Assembly (NCBI GenBank): GCA_902799185.1
Contig: CADBZO010000026.1
Location: 1-64,000, forward strand
From: an uncultured Bacteroidales bacterium
Lineage (GTDB): Bacteria; Bacteroidota; Bacteroidia; Bacteroidales; Paludibacteraceae
DNA length: 64,000 bases
Direction: 5' to 3'
In this document: piece by piece, positions 41,459 to 49,353 of the stretch
Layout: every line of letters begins with the position of its first letter
Position numbering within the stretch: the stretch's first letter is position 1
Made by a program: the position numbers and the translations under genes
Notes under the pieces: generated by a model
The model's database searches: none
What the model saw: the letters and a program-made list of their open reading frames with translations, nothing else
What the model was told of the DNA's origin: nothing

Positions 41459-42355
41459 ATGGGTAAAATCTTAAAAATAGTAAACTTTATAACTTTGTAC
41501 CTGGTACTCAGTACCTCTGTCACTTCTTTGTACGCGCGCACTGCGCGTGTGTACGGGTACGTAGTGGATCAGGACAATATCGGTATCGAGCTGGTCAACG
41601 TAGCGGCATGGGGAAATGTACAAGGGGACGATGTACAAGGTACAAAGGGCTTATTAGGCGGAACGGTGACCAACAAGAACGGCTATTACGAACTGGTGCT
41701 GGACGAGACGGACACAGTGGTACTGCATTTCTCGATGATTGGTTACACCACTGTAGAGCAACGTATCATCGACCTCAAGGAGGTACTTAACATCAACGTC
41801 CAGCTGCTGACGGACGAACAACTGCTGGACGAGATAGAAGTACGGGGTATCCAGCGTACGCAAGGCACAATGGACCGTATCGACGCTTCGGCGACGCGTG
41901 TCATGCCGGATGCCACGGGCGGGTCGATAGAGAGCCTGCTCATTACCTTCGCCGGTGTGAGCCAGACCAACGAACTGAGCAGTCAGTACAATGTCCGCGG
42001 CGGTTCGTTCGACGAGAACTCCGTTTATGTCAACGGCATTGAGGTACACCGCCCTCTGCTCATCCGCAGCGGACAACAGGAGGGTTTGAGTTTCGTCAAC
42101 CCGGAGATGGTAGAGAACGTCCGTTTCTCCGCCGGCGGCTACAGCGCGCAGTACGGTGACAAGATGTCTTCGGTACTGGACATCACCTACAAACGCCCCA
42201 CCGCATTCGAGGCAAGCCTCAGCGCCAGTCTTCTCGGTGCACAGGTGTATGCAGGCCACGGTGACAGCGCCTATTCGATGATGCCGGCAATTACCAGCCT
42301 ACCTATCTGGACTACCAGACGTATATCACCTGGAAAATTAAAAATGAAAAATTAA
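41459..42355 (+). CDS. TonB-dependent receptor, N-terminal part (frame-disrupted)
   Basis: 298 residues. Signal peptide (MGKILKIVNFITLYLVLSTS), carboxypeptidase-regulatory-like domain (RVYGYVVDQDNIGIELVNVA, LHFSMIGYTTVEQ) and plug domain (DASATRVMPDATGGSIESLL, YNVRGGSFDENSVYVNGIE, SAQYGDKMSSVLDI). It reads normally to AGHGDSAYSMM (42282) and then leaves the correct frame, ending in a repeat at 42355. The barrel continues in another frame from 42283. About 20 residues expected between SMM and the NYQPTYLDYQTYITW stretch seem to be deleted. Without repair no barrel is made from this frame. Confidence 0.85.
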   Translation: MGKILKIVNFITLYLVLSTSVTSLYARTARVYGYVVDQDNIGIELVNVAAWGNVQGDDVQGTKGLLGGTVTNKNGYYELVLDETDTVVLHFSMIGYTTVEQRIIDLKEVLNINVQLLTDEQLLDEIEVRGIQRTQGTMDRIDASATRVMPDATGGSIESLLITFAGVSQTNELSSQYNVRGGSFDENSVYVNGIEVHRPLLIRSGQQEGLSFVNPEMVENVRFSAGGYSAQYGDKMSSVLDITYKRPTAFEASLSASLLGAQVYAGHGDSAYSMMPAITSLPIWTTRRISPGKLKMKN

Positions 42356-43923
42356 AAATTAAGAATCCTTGGGAGATGTCGTTCCTGGGCAACGTGAGCA
42401 TGAATGACTACCGTTTCCAACCGGACAGCCTCTCGGAGTCGTTCGGCGGCCAGGATGCCAAGAAACTGAATATCTACTATGAAGGCCAGGAGAAAGACAA
42501 GTTCCTGACCGCCTTTGCGGCATTGAGCGCAAAAGGCAAAGTGAGTGACGAGGTGGAGATAGGTTTTGACCTCTCGGGTTTCTATACCTACGAGCGTGAG
42601 AATTTCGACATCACCGGCGAGTACGTGCTCACCAACGCCCCTGCGGATGGTTCGTCGGCGGGAAACATCCATACCGAACTCATGGATCCCTCGGAGGGTC
42701 AGACAGAGGTGTTGGGCACCGGTATCTTCCACCAGCACGCACGCAACAACCTGGAGGCGGGTGTCATCACTCTGGCGCACCACGGCGCATGGAAACGCGG
42801 CAGGAACACCCTCTCTTGGGGCGTGAGCGGGCAGGCGGAACTCATCAAAGACCGTATCTCCGAATGGGAATGGCGGGACAGTGCCGGTTACTCCATGCCG
42901 GACGACGGACGGTCGATGGAGCTCTATTACGCCATGCGTGGCGACAGCGCCATGAACACCGCACGCGTGCAGGCGTATATCCTCAACGAGCATAAATGGA
43001 ACACCCGTTCGGGCCAGTGGATACTGACCGTGGGCGGACGGTTGCAGTGGTGGAGCTGGAACAACGAGGTACTCCCCTCCCCCCGTGCGTCCGTGGAATG
43101 GATACCGGGCTGGAAACGCGATTTCTGTTTCCGCCTCGCTACAGGTCTGTACTATCAGGCGCCGTTCTACAAAGAGCTGCGTGACACCGTCACGGATGAC
43201 TTGGGCGTGACGCGTATCCGGCTCAACCGTGACCTGCGGGCACAACGCTCCGTACACGCCGTGTTAGGAGGCGATTACTACTTCCGCGCATGGGGACGGC
43301 CGTTCAAATTCACTGCCGAAGGCTATTACAAATATATCGACCGGATGGAGAGCTACACCGTTGACAATGTCCGCGTGCGGTATTCGGGCAAGAACGACTC
43401 CCGCGGTTATGCAGCGGGAGTGGATCTGAAACTCTACGGCGAGCTGGTGCCTGGTGCAGACAGCTGGATATCGTTCTCCGCGATGACTGCCCGGCAGCGA
43501 CTCACCGACGGCGGTGCGTGGATCCCCAGCCCTCAGGAACAGCGGTGGGCGTTCTCCATGCTCTTCCAGGATTACATCCCCCGTCTGCCGCAATTGAAGT
43601 TCCACCTCAAGATGCAGTTCTCCGAGGGTCAGCCGTACTACGCGCCGCGTAACAACCAGGCCTGGGGACGCATGCCGATATACAAACGTATCGACTTGGG
43701 CGCTACGTATGTCTTCAACGCCCAGACGGCGAAATTCATGCGCCGCCCCTCCGCCAAGCATGTCAAGCAATGGGCGTTGCAGTTCGAGGTGTTCAACCTC
43801 GTGGGATGGAACAACGTCAATTCCTATTTCTGGATTGCCGACGCCTACGGCCAGCAATGGGCCAGCCCCAACTACCTGACCGGCAGACGATTCAATTTCA
43901 AAGTAACAGTAGATTTACGATAA
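42283..43923 (+). CDS. TonB-dependent receptor, barrel part (frame-disrupted)
   Basis: The outer-membrane barrel of the receptor begun at 41459. It is readable from AGNYQPTYLDYQTYITW at 42283; the first ATG is 42376. It includes MSFLGNVSMNDYRFQPDSL, many amphipathic strands and the conserved end NYLTGRRFNFKVTVDLR. A 7-bp tandem array adds KIKNEKLKIKN in frame near the beginning. Together with the N-terminal part, about 820 residues would form a receptor for import of an unknown ligand using TonB. No SusD-like lipoprotein gene is next to it. Confidence 0.85.
   Translation, partial: AGNYQPTYLDYQTYITWKIKNEKLKIKNPWEMSFLGNVSMNDYRFQPDSLSESFGGQDAKKLNIYYEGQEKDKFLTAFAALSAKGKVSDEVEIGFDLSGFYTYERENFDITGEYVLTNAPADGSSAGNIHTELMDPSEGQTEVLGTGIFHQHARNNLEAGVITLAHHGAWKRGRNTLSWGVSGQAELIKDRISEWEWRDSAGYSMPDDGRSMELYYAMRGDSAMNTARVQAYILNEHKWNTRSGQWILTVGGRLQWWSWNNEVLPSPRASVEWIPGWKRDFCFRLATGLYYQAPFYKELRDTVTDDLGVTRIRLNRDLRAQRSVHAVLGGDYYFRAWGRPFKFTAEGYYKYIDRMESYTVDNVRVRYSGKNDSRGYAAGVDLKLYGELVPGADSWISFSAMTARQRLTDGGAWIPSPQEQRWAFSMLFQDYIPRLPQLKFHLKMQFSEGQPYYAPRNNQAWGRMPIYKRIDLGATYVFNAQTAKFMRRPSAKHVKQWALQFEVFNLVGWNNVNSYFWIADAYGQQWASPNYLTGRRFNFKVTVDLR
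42334..42361. repeat. Tandem array, 7-bp period x4, inside the TonB receptor gene
   Basis: AAAATTA, AAAATGA, AAAATTA, AAAATTA, read in frame as part of the barrel sequence. Confidence 0.9.
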
Positions 43924-43949
43924 TATGACACTTGCATACATATGATTTT

Positions 43950-44213
43950 ATGGCAGATATAGAGAAAATCAATCAAAGCAACTCCTCGCAGATTGCGGTT
44001 ATTGCGGAACCGCTGATGCAGCAGTTACGGGAGCTCATTGAGAGCACCCGCAAGCGCGTTGCGTCTGTGGTAAGCGATGAGACAACGCAGTTATATTGGA
44101 ATGTCGGTAATGCCGTCAATACGTTTGTGCTGCAAGGCAGCCGTGCGGAGTACGGAAAACAAATTGTCGTATCAGTGTCACGACAATTGATAATTAAACT
44201 GGCAGCAACTTAG
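43950..44213 (+). pseudogene. DUF1016 (YhcG-like) N-terminal remnant
   Basis: 87 residues. The N-terminal helical domain of the DUF1016/YhcG nuclease family is visible (LMQQLRELIESTRKRVASVV, QLYWNVGNAVNTFVLQGSRA, YGKQIVVSVSRQL). Normally GRGF and a 250-residue remainder with a PD-(D/E)XK nuclease follow; here it passes into IIKLAAT and stops. A TTG 18 nt upstream is less likely than ATG 43950. Many DUF1016 proteins accompany restriction or mobile genes; no such partner is present. Confidence 0.7.
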
Positions 44214-44261
44214 TGCCAAATTGAAGATTAATTTTTAAAGAACTACTATTATAAATAATTC

Positions 44262-45293
44262 ATGAGAACTAAAATCAGCATACTATTCGCGACTGTGTGT
44301 TTTACAACAATAGTTACGGCACAGACGGTCACTAATGTCGTTGCCAGACAAGTGGGCAACACCGTTGAAGTGAGCTATGACTTGGACAAACAGGCAGATG
44401 TCTCGCTCCTCCTCTCCCGCGACGGAGGTGCTAACTATGCCGCTACCCCTAAATCGCTCTCCGGCGATGCTGGAAATGGGGTTACACCGGGACGCAAGAA
44501 AATTGTCTGGAACCTCTTGCAGGACGGCTCCGAATGGAATATTGAGCGCGCAAGGTTCAAAGTGGTGGCGGAGAGAAATAATAAAATGACCTTTACCGCC
44601 AACGGCGTTTCCTTCACCATGATTCTTGTTGAGGGCGGTACATTCACTATGGGAGCCACATCCGAGCAAGGATTGGATGCCGAGAGCGATGAAAAACCTG
44701 CACATTCTGTTACTCTTAGTGACTACTATATCGGTCAAACCGAAGTGACACAGGCATTGTGGAGAACCGTGATGGGCAGTAATCCAGCGTATTTTCAGAA
44801 GGGCGATAAGTATCCTGTAGAGAAAGTTTCTTGGGATGAGTGCCAACAGTTTGTCCAAAAACTGAACTCACTGCTTTCTTCTCAGTTGGGCGGCAAGCGT
44901 TTTGCCTTGCCCACCGAGGCGCAATGGGAATATGCCGCACGCGGTGGCAAGAAAAGCAACGGCTATAAGTATAGTGGCAGCAACACACTTGGCAATGTGG
45001 CTTGGTACGATAGCAATAGTGCAAGTATAACTCACCCTGTGGCTACCAAATCCCCCAACGAACTCGGTATCTATGATATGTCCGGCAATGTATGGGAGTG
45101 GTGCCAGGATTGGTATGGCAGTTACAGCAGTGCCTCGCAGACAAATCCGATCGGTGCGTCTTCCGGCTCTGACCGCGTGCGCCGTGGCGGCAGTTGGGGC
45201 AACGACGCGGGGATCTGTCGCGTGTCGAACCGCGACGACTACGCCCCTGCGTACCGCTACAGCAACCTCGGTTTACGGTTAGTTTGTTATTAG
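44262..45293 (+). CDS. Exported Ig-SUMF1 (formylglycine-generating-like) protein with possible DGR variable region
   Basis: 343 residues. A signal peptide is followed by the same Ig-like module as the 34883 protein (VTNVVARQVGNTVEVSYDLD, SLSGDAGNGVTPGRKKIVW). Then comes an FGE-sulfatase (SUMF1) domain with a C-type-lectin-like fold (VEGGTFTMGATSEQ, YYIGQTEVTQALWRTVMG, RFALPTEAQWEYAARGG, IYDMSGNVWEWCQDWYG). The C-terminal 36 residues (from RGGSW) have most variable positions as NNC codons: GGC, AAC, GAC, ATC, TAC, GCC, AGC and CTC. This is what adenine mutagenesis of AAC-rich template codons would leave. No reverse transcriptase is in the window. More likely a binding protein than a sulfatase maturase. 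Confidence 0.8.
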   Translation: MRTKISILFATVCFTTIVTAQTVTNVVARQVGNTVEVSYDLDKQADVSLLLSRDGGANYAATPKSLSGDAGNGVTPGRKKIVWNLLQDGSEWNIERARFKVVAERNNKMTFTANGVSFTMILVEGGTFTMGATSEQGLDAESDEKPAHSVTLSDYYIGQTEVTQALWRTVMGSNPAYFQKGDKYPVEKVSWDECQQFVQKLNSLLSSQLGGKRFALPTEAQWEYAARGGKKSNGYKYSGSNTLGNVAWYDSNSASITHPVATKSPNELGIYDMSGNVWEWCQDWYGSYSSASQTNPIGASSGSDRVRRGGSWGNDAGICRVSNRDDYAPAYRYSNLGLRLVCY

Positions 45294-45483
45294 CTTAACA
45301 CCGCCACGGATGAGGAGAGCGGATGCTCTTAACGGATGTTAAACAAATACATATCCTCCAAGGGGATAAACACCACCTTGCAAAATGAGCGGCTTGCCGC
45401 CTGGACCTCTTGCTTTAGTAGAAAGGACGGATGTCCTGACAAATAATCAAGAGGAAATGAAAACAATAGATAAATCAATTAAT
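45294..45483. other. Intergenic cluster of short hairpins with a GGAT loop
   Basis: Three hairpins share 5-bp stems and the loop GGAT: AGAGC-GGAT-GCTCT (45316-45329), TTAAC-GGAT-GTTAA (45329-45342) and AGGAC-GGAT-GTCCT (45424-45437). GCGGCTTGCCGC (45389-45400) is a fourth. They separate the SUMF1 gene from the caspase gene. Confidence 0.8.
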
Positions 45484-46917
45484 ATGAAAAAAGTCATTTT
45501 CTTTTGGATGCTACTCTGTGTGGCAGGTGCTATGGCGGCGCAATCCAACGAATCCAACATCATCTCTGTTTCGGCGTATAAGGTGCTGTATTTCAGTGAT
45601 TATGCCAAGCCGATAGTGGAGAAGAAAATTAACGAGTGGCAAGTCAAAGATGAGTTCGAGAAAACCGCTGACTGGCAAAAACGTGTGAATGAAACCACCC
45701 GCAATGCCAAAATTAAAGAACTGACTGCGCAGTGCGAGAAGGATTATCTGGCGAAATACACGGCTATGCTTAAACCTAATGTCTCGCTCGCGGGTTTCTA
45801 CGATGCGGACAACGAAGTCTTTCTGCTTTCGGATCCTGTGTTCGGCAATATGATTGTAGCGGTGCCTATAACGGAAGCCAGAACGTTCAAACAGAACTGG
45901 GCATCTGCCAAACTGACCCCGAAATACTTTATTGAGAATGATGTCCTTGCTCTCTCAAGCTTGGATATTTACATGCCCGCACTAAACAAGCATTATCTCT
46001 ATTCCAACCAGGCTTCCCTCAAATATGAAACAGCTCAGGTAGATTATAATTTTAACCCGATTGAGATAGCGGCTTCCGCTTCCACCCCTGCCAAAGGGCA
46101 GCAGACAATCGGCGAGCGCAAAATTTCTATAGGAAAATCGGCAGTGGATATTTCTATTCCCGAATCCGCTGTGTCGAATGAAAACACCTTTGTCATCATT
46201 ATTGCCAACGAGGACTATAAATCCGTTGCCGCCGTGCCTTATGCACTTAACGACGGCCGCGTGTTTGCCAAGTACTGCCAGCGCACACTCGGAATCCCGG
46301 CAAAAAACATCAAGGTGCATGAAAACGCCACTTACAATGATATGCGTTTGGCTGTAGCATTGCTGAAAAACGTCTGTGACAAGTACGAAGGAGAAGCTTC
46401 CGTTATTTTCTATTACGCCGGCCATGGTATTCCCGATGCATCCGACAAGTCTGCCTATTTGCTTCCCGTGGACGGCGACGGACGCTATGTCGCAACAGGC
46501 TATAAACTGGATGAACTCTATGACAAACTGGGAACCATGCCTGCTAAGTCGGTTACCGTCATGCTCGATGCTTGTTTTAGCGGAGCGAACCGTGACGGAA
46601 AAATGCTTGCTTCCGAACGCGGTGTGGCTATCAAGTCACAGCCCGGCGCGCCAAAAGGCAACATGGTGGTCTTCTCAGCGGCGCAGGGTGATGAAACGGC
46701 TTTGCCCAATGACGAACAAGGACATGGCATGTTCACGTACTATGTACTCAAAAAACTACAGGACTCCAAAGGCGATGTCACGCTGCGAGACCTGTCTTCA
46801 TATGTCATCCGAGAAGTCGGACGCACTTCTGCTGTTATCAACAAACCGCAAACTCCGTCCGTCACTCCGTCCGCTTCGCTGGGTACAGAATGGCAGAGTT
46901 GGAAACTAAAGCAATAA
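45484..46917 (+). CDS. Exported caspase-like (peptidase C14) protein, copy B
   Basis: 477 residues. Signal peptide MKKVIFFWMLLCVAGAMAA (start 45484; the longer frame from 45385 runs through hairpins). The N-terminal about 200 residues differ from copy A: FSDYAKPIVEKKINEWQVKD is a charged helical region, then a beta-rich part with FYDADNEVFLLSDPVFGNM. The caspase fold follows (NTFVIIIANEDYKSVAAVPY) with catalytic His314 in YYAGHGIPDA and Cys364 in LDACFSGA. The tail SASLGTEWQSWKLK matches copy A. Conserved protease domain and tail with different N-terminal sensors suggest two inputs to a similar reaction. Confidence 0.88.
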   Translation: MKKVIFFWMLLCVAGAMAAQSNESNIISVSAYKVLYFSDYAKPIVEKKINEWQVKDEFEKTADWQKRVNETTRNAKIKELTAQCEKDYLAKYTAMLKPNVSLAGFYDADNEVFLLSDPVFGNMIVAVPITEARTFKQNWASAKLTPKYFIENDVLALSSLDIYMPALNKHYLYSNQASLKYETAQVDYNFNPIEIAASASTPAKGQQTIGERKISIGKSAVDISIPESAVSNENTFVIIIANEDYKSVAAVPYALNDGRVFAKYCQRTLGIPAKNIKVHENATYNDMRLAVALLKNVCDKYEGEASVIFYYAGHGIPDASDKSAYLLPVDGDGRYVATGYKLDELYDKLGTMPAKSVTVMLDACFSGANRDGKMLASERGVAIKSQPGAPKGNMVVFSAAQGDETALPNDEQGHGMFTYYVLKKLQDSKGDVTLRDLSSYVIREVGRTSAVINKPQTPSVTPSASLGTEWQSWKLKQ

Positions 46918-46929
46918 CTACTCCTATTT

Positions 46930-47014
46930 GAGTATTTAATAACAAAAAATACTATAAATACTCATATTTAGGTACTTATATTTGTATAATTCAAATATTT
47001 TTTGTATCTTTGCA
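46930..47014 (+). promoter_or_regulatory. hipBA promoter with operator-like inverted repeat
   Basis: GAGTATTTA (46930-46938) and TAAATACTC (46955-46963) form an inverted repeat, followed by the -7 box TATCTTTGC (47005-47013), about 45 nt before ATG 47059. HipB-type antitoxins bind such repeats. Confidence 0.6.
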
Positions 47015-47058
47015 TCAGATTTCAATTGTATATCGTAAATAGTTAAATCGTAAATGGT

Positions 47059-47358
47059 ATGATAGAGGCATTTGAGACACCGGCATCTGTAGCGCAAGAG
47101 GTTGCAGAACGAGCAAAACAACGCAGAACAGCGATGCGCCTTACGCAAGCTGAATTGGCGCAAAAGGCAGGTCTTTCTTTATCTGCTTATCGCCGTTTTG
47201 AACAGCACGGACAGATTGCTTTCTCTTCCCTTCTGCAAATAGCTTTTGCTTTGGATTGCATGAGTGATTTCAATGCCCTTTTTGCTAATACGTCTTGGGC
47301 AACGATGGATGATATGCTCAAGCAAGTAAAACCCGCCAAACGTGTTCGCCATGATTGA
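47059..47358 (+). CDS. hipB: HipB-like antitoxin (XRE family)
   Basis: 99 residues. Helix-turn-helix of the Cro/C1 type at about residues 20-75 (RRTAMRLTQAELAQKAGLSL, YRRFEQHGQIAFSSLLQIAF). The C-terminal tail DDMLKQVKPAKRVRHD is typical of HipB proteins that contact HipA. It overlaps the hipA start by 8 nt. Expected to neutralise HipA and repress the operon through the inverted repeat upstream. Confidence 0.88.
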   Translation: MIEAFETPASVAQEVAERAKQRRTAMRLTQAELAQKAGLSLSAYRRFEQHGQIAFSSLLQIAFALDCMSDFNALFANTSWATMDDMLKQVKPAKRVRHD

Positions 47359-48442
47359 TGTACAGCAAATAGAAGTGTGGATGCACGGCCGTCAGGTTGG
47401 ACGTTTGGCGCTCACGCCGCAACGTCCGCAGACTTGCGCATTTGAATATACGGCGAATTGGTTACAAGACGGATATAGTATTTCGCCTTTCGAGTTACCG
47501 CTCACCCCCGGTCTGAAGATCGCGCCTTACAAACCCTTCGACGGGAATTTCGGTGTCTTCACGGATAGTCTTCCGGACGGTTGGGGGCAAATTATCCTCC
47601 ATCGCCATTTAGCATTACAGGGAATCAACAGCCTCTCTCTCAATCCGTTGCAGCAATTATGTTTAGTAGGGAGTAATGGACGTGGAGCTTTGGAATACCG
47701 TCCGGACGAGAGTATTCAGCATACGAAAGAATATATGGATCTGGCGCAAATTGCCGCGGAATCGTTTGCAATCCTCGAAGATGATAACTATGCCGGCAAG
47801 CACATCGAGGAACTGATTCAGCGAGGCGGTTCCCCGGGCGGCGCACGACCTAAGATTTTCATGAAAGAAGGAGAGGACGAGTGGCTCATCAAGTTCCGCG
47901 CCAAGAATGATAAGAAATCGGTAGGACGGGAAGAATATCGCTATTCACAATTGGCCAAGCAATGCGGCATAGAGATGCCGGAAACAAAACTATTTGAGGA
48001 CCAATGGTTTGGCGTCAAGCGTTTTGACAGAGTGGATGGCCGCAGACTGCATGTCGTCAGCGCGTCCGGACTTTTGCAGGCTGACTACCAGATTCCGAGT
48101 ATCGACTATCTTCATCTGTTTAATATATCTGCACGTCTTTCCCACTCGATAGAAGAGTTATGGAAGATATATCGGTTAATGTGTTTCAATGTGTTGATCG
48201 GAAATCGCGACGACCATGCCAAGAATTTCTCCTTTATCTACGATAAGGAATGGCGTTTTGCTCCGGCATACGACTTGCTGCCTTGCGGCTCTGCAGGTGA
48301 TTATCACACCACTTCTGTCAATGACAATCCGCTGCCCGGACGTGCAGATGTGCTTCGTTTGGCAGAGCGTATAGGGCTTGATATCAAACGAGCCACGGAA
48401 ATTTTTGATCAAATACAATCTATTATTCATCAATTCCAATAA
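47351..48442 (+). CDS. hipA: HipA-like serine/threonine kinase toxin
   Basis: About 363 residues. N-terminal subdomain (VWMHGRQVGRLALTP, FGVFTDSLPDGWGQIIL) and kinase domain with the P-loop-like GGSPGGARPK, the catalytic NRDDHAKNF and the metal-binding FAPAYDLLP. HipA kinases phosphorylate an aminoacyl-tRNA synthetase and induce dormancy. GTG 47342 is possible, but ATG 47351 is preferred. The stop is only 4 nt before the DUF4384 copy B start, so the toxin gene and DUF4384 gene share a transcript. The cassette sits exactly where copy A has a 2-nt gap between caspase and DUF4384. Confidence 0.9.
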   Translation: MIDVQQIEVWMHGRQVGRLALTPQRPQTCAFEYTANWLQDGYSISPFELPLTPGLKIAPYKPFDGNFGVFTDSLPDGWGQIILHRHLALQGINSLSLNPLQQLCLVGSNGRGALEYRPDESIQHTKEYMDLAQIAAESFAILEDDNYAGKHIEELIQRGGSPGGARPKIFMKEGEDEWLIKFRAKNDKKSVGREEYRYSQLAKQCGIEMPETKLFEDQWFGVKRFDRVDGRRLHVVSASGLLQADYQIPSIDYLHLFNISARLSHSIEELWKIYRLMCFNVLIGNRDDHAKNFSFIYDKEWRFAPAYDLLPCGSAGDYHTTSVNDNPLPGRADVLRLAERIGLDIKRATEIFDQIQSIIHQFQ

Positions 48443-48446
48443 AATT

Positions 48447-49322
48447 ATGAAACGATTTCTCCTATACACGCTCATCTCGGCCTTATGCTTGCCAATCTTT
48501 GCAGCCAATGATATAGTCCGCGTGAGTGCGACATACGAATATATCTCCGATAACTCCCACGAGTCACCGGAACAAGCGGAACAAACGGCATTCACACGTG
48601 CCAAGCAAAAAGCATTGGAAGAGAAATTCGGCTTGAATGTGACCAACGTCATGAACACGCTGGTCAGCAATCGCAGCGATGGCTTGTCCTCGCAGAGCAA
48701 TGTGTTTTCTGTTGGCGAGACAGCCGTGCGCGGAGAGTGGATAGAGACGACAAAAGAGCAAGTTCTGGAAAAAACATATACTGACGGCTTCTGGATTGTC
48801 AAAGTACACGTGGAAGGCAAGGCGCGCAATAATGCCGCCGAGAAAGCAGACATCCGTTATGCGTTGGTACGCGACGTCCAGGACGTGGAGCCGCCTGTTA
48901 CATTCCGGGATGGCAATGACATCTTTCTGCGTTTCTCGTCGCCCGTAGCCGGCTCGCTGTGCGTCTATCTGGTGGACGAGGAGCAGAATGCCTTTTGCCT
49001 GCTCCCCTACCCTCACCAGCCATCAGGCAGCCAACCTATAGAAGCCAACAAGGAGTATGTTTTCTTCTCGCAGCAATATGACCATTCCGCCCAGGAATAC
49101 ACGGTCAATTGCCAGCATCCGTCAGAGCAAAACGCCTTGTATGTGATCTTCTCGCCTAATCCGTTTGCCAAAGCCGCAGACACACAAGGCGGTAAGAATT
49201 TCCGGGATGAACCGCTGCCGCGTGAACTGACATACGAGGCGCTCCTCAAATGGCTCAGCAGAAATCAGACAAGAGACCCTCAGATGTCTGTTCACACATC
49301 TATCATTTCCATAAGAAAATAA
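48447..49322 (+). CDS. DUF4384-type exported protein, copy B
   Basis: 291 residues, closely similar to copy A (38035) along its whole length: signal peptide [60 protein letters not shown], the DUF4384 part [20 protein letters not shown], and the shared end KDPQM/RDPQM before a variable residue pair and TSIISIRK. High identity compared with the diverged N-termini of the caspase copies suggests a fixed job, such as delivering or anchoring the protease. Function unknown. Confidence 0.85.
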   Translation: MKRFLLYTLISALCLPIFAANDIVRVSATYEYISDNSHESPEQAEQTAFTRAKQKALEEKFGLNVTNVMNTLVSNRSDGLSSQSNVFSVGETAVRGEWIETTKEQVLEKTYTDGFWIVKVHVEGKARNNAAEKADIRYALVRDVQDVEPPVTFRDGNDIFLRFSSPVAGSLCVYLVDEEQNAFCLLPYPHQPSGSQPIEANKEYVFFSQQYDHSAQEYTVNCQHPSEQNALYVIFSPNPFAKAADTQGGKNFRDEPLPRELTYEALLKWLSRNQTRDPQMSVHTSIISIRK

Positions 49323-49353
49323 AATCACCTCAGAAACAATACCAATAAATCAT

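Noticed and set aside
44262..45293. True sulfatase-modifying enzyme
   Set aside because: Exported, with an added Ig module and no sulfatase gene nearby; the SUMF1 fold is also widely used for binding proteins.
36389..46917. Caspase genes as CRISPR-Craspase or gasdermin partners
   Set aside because: No gRAMP, gasdermin-like or CRISPR genes are present, and both proteases have signal peptides.
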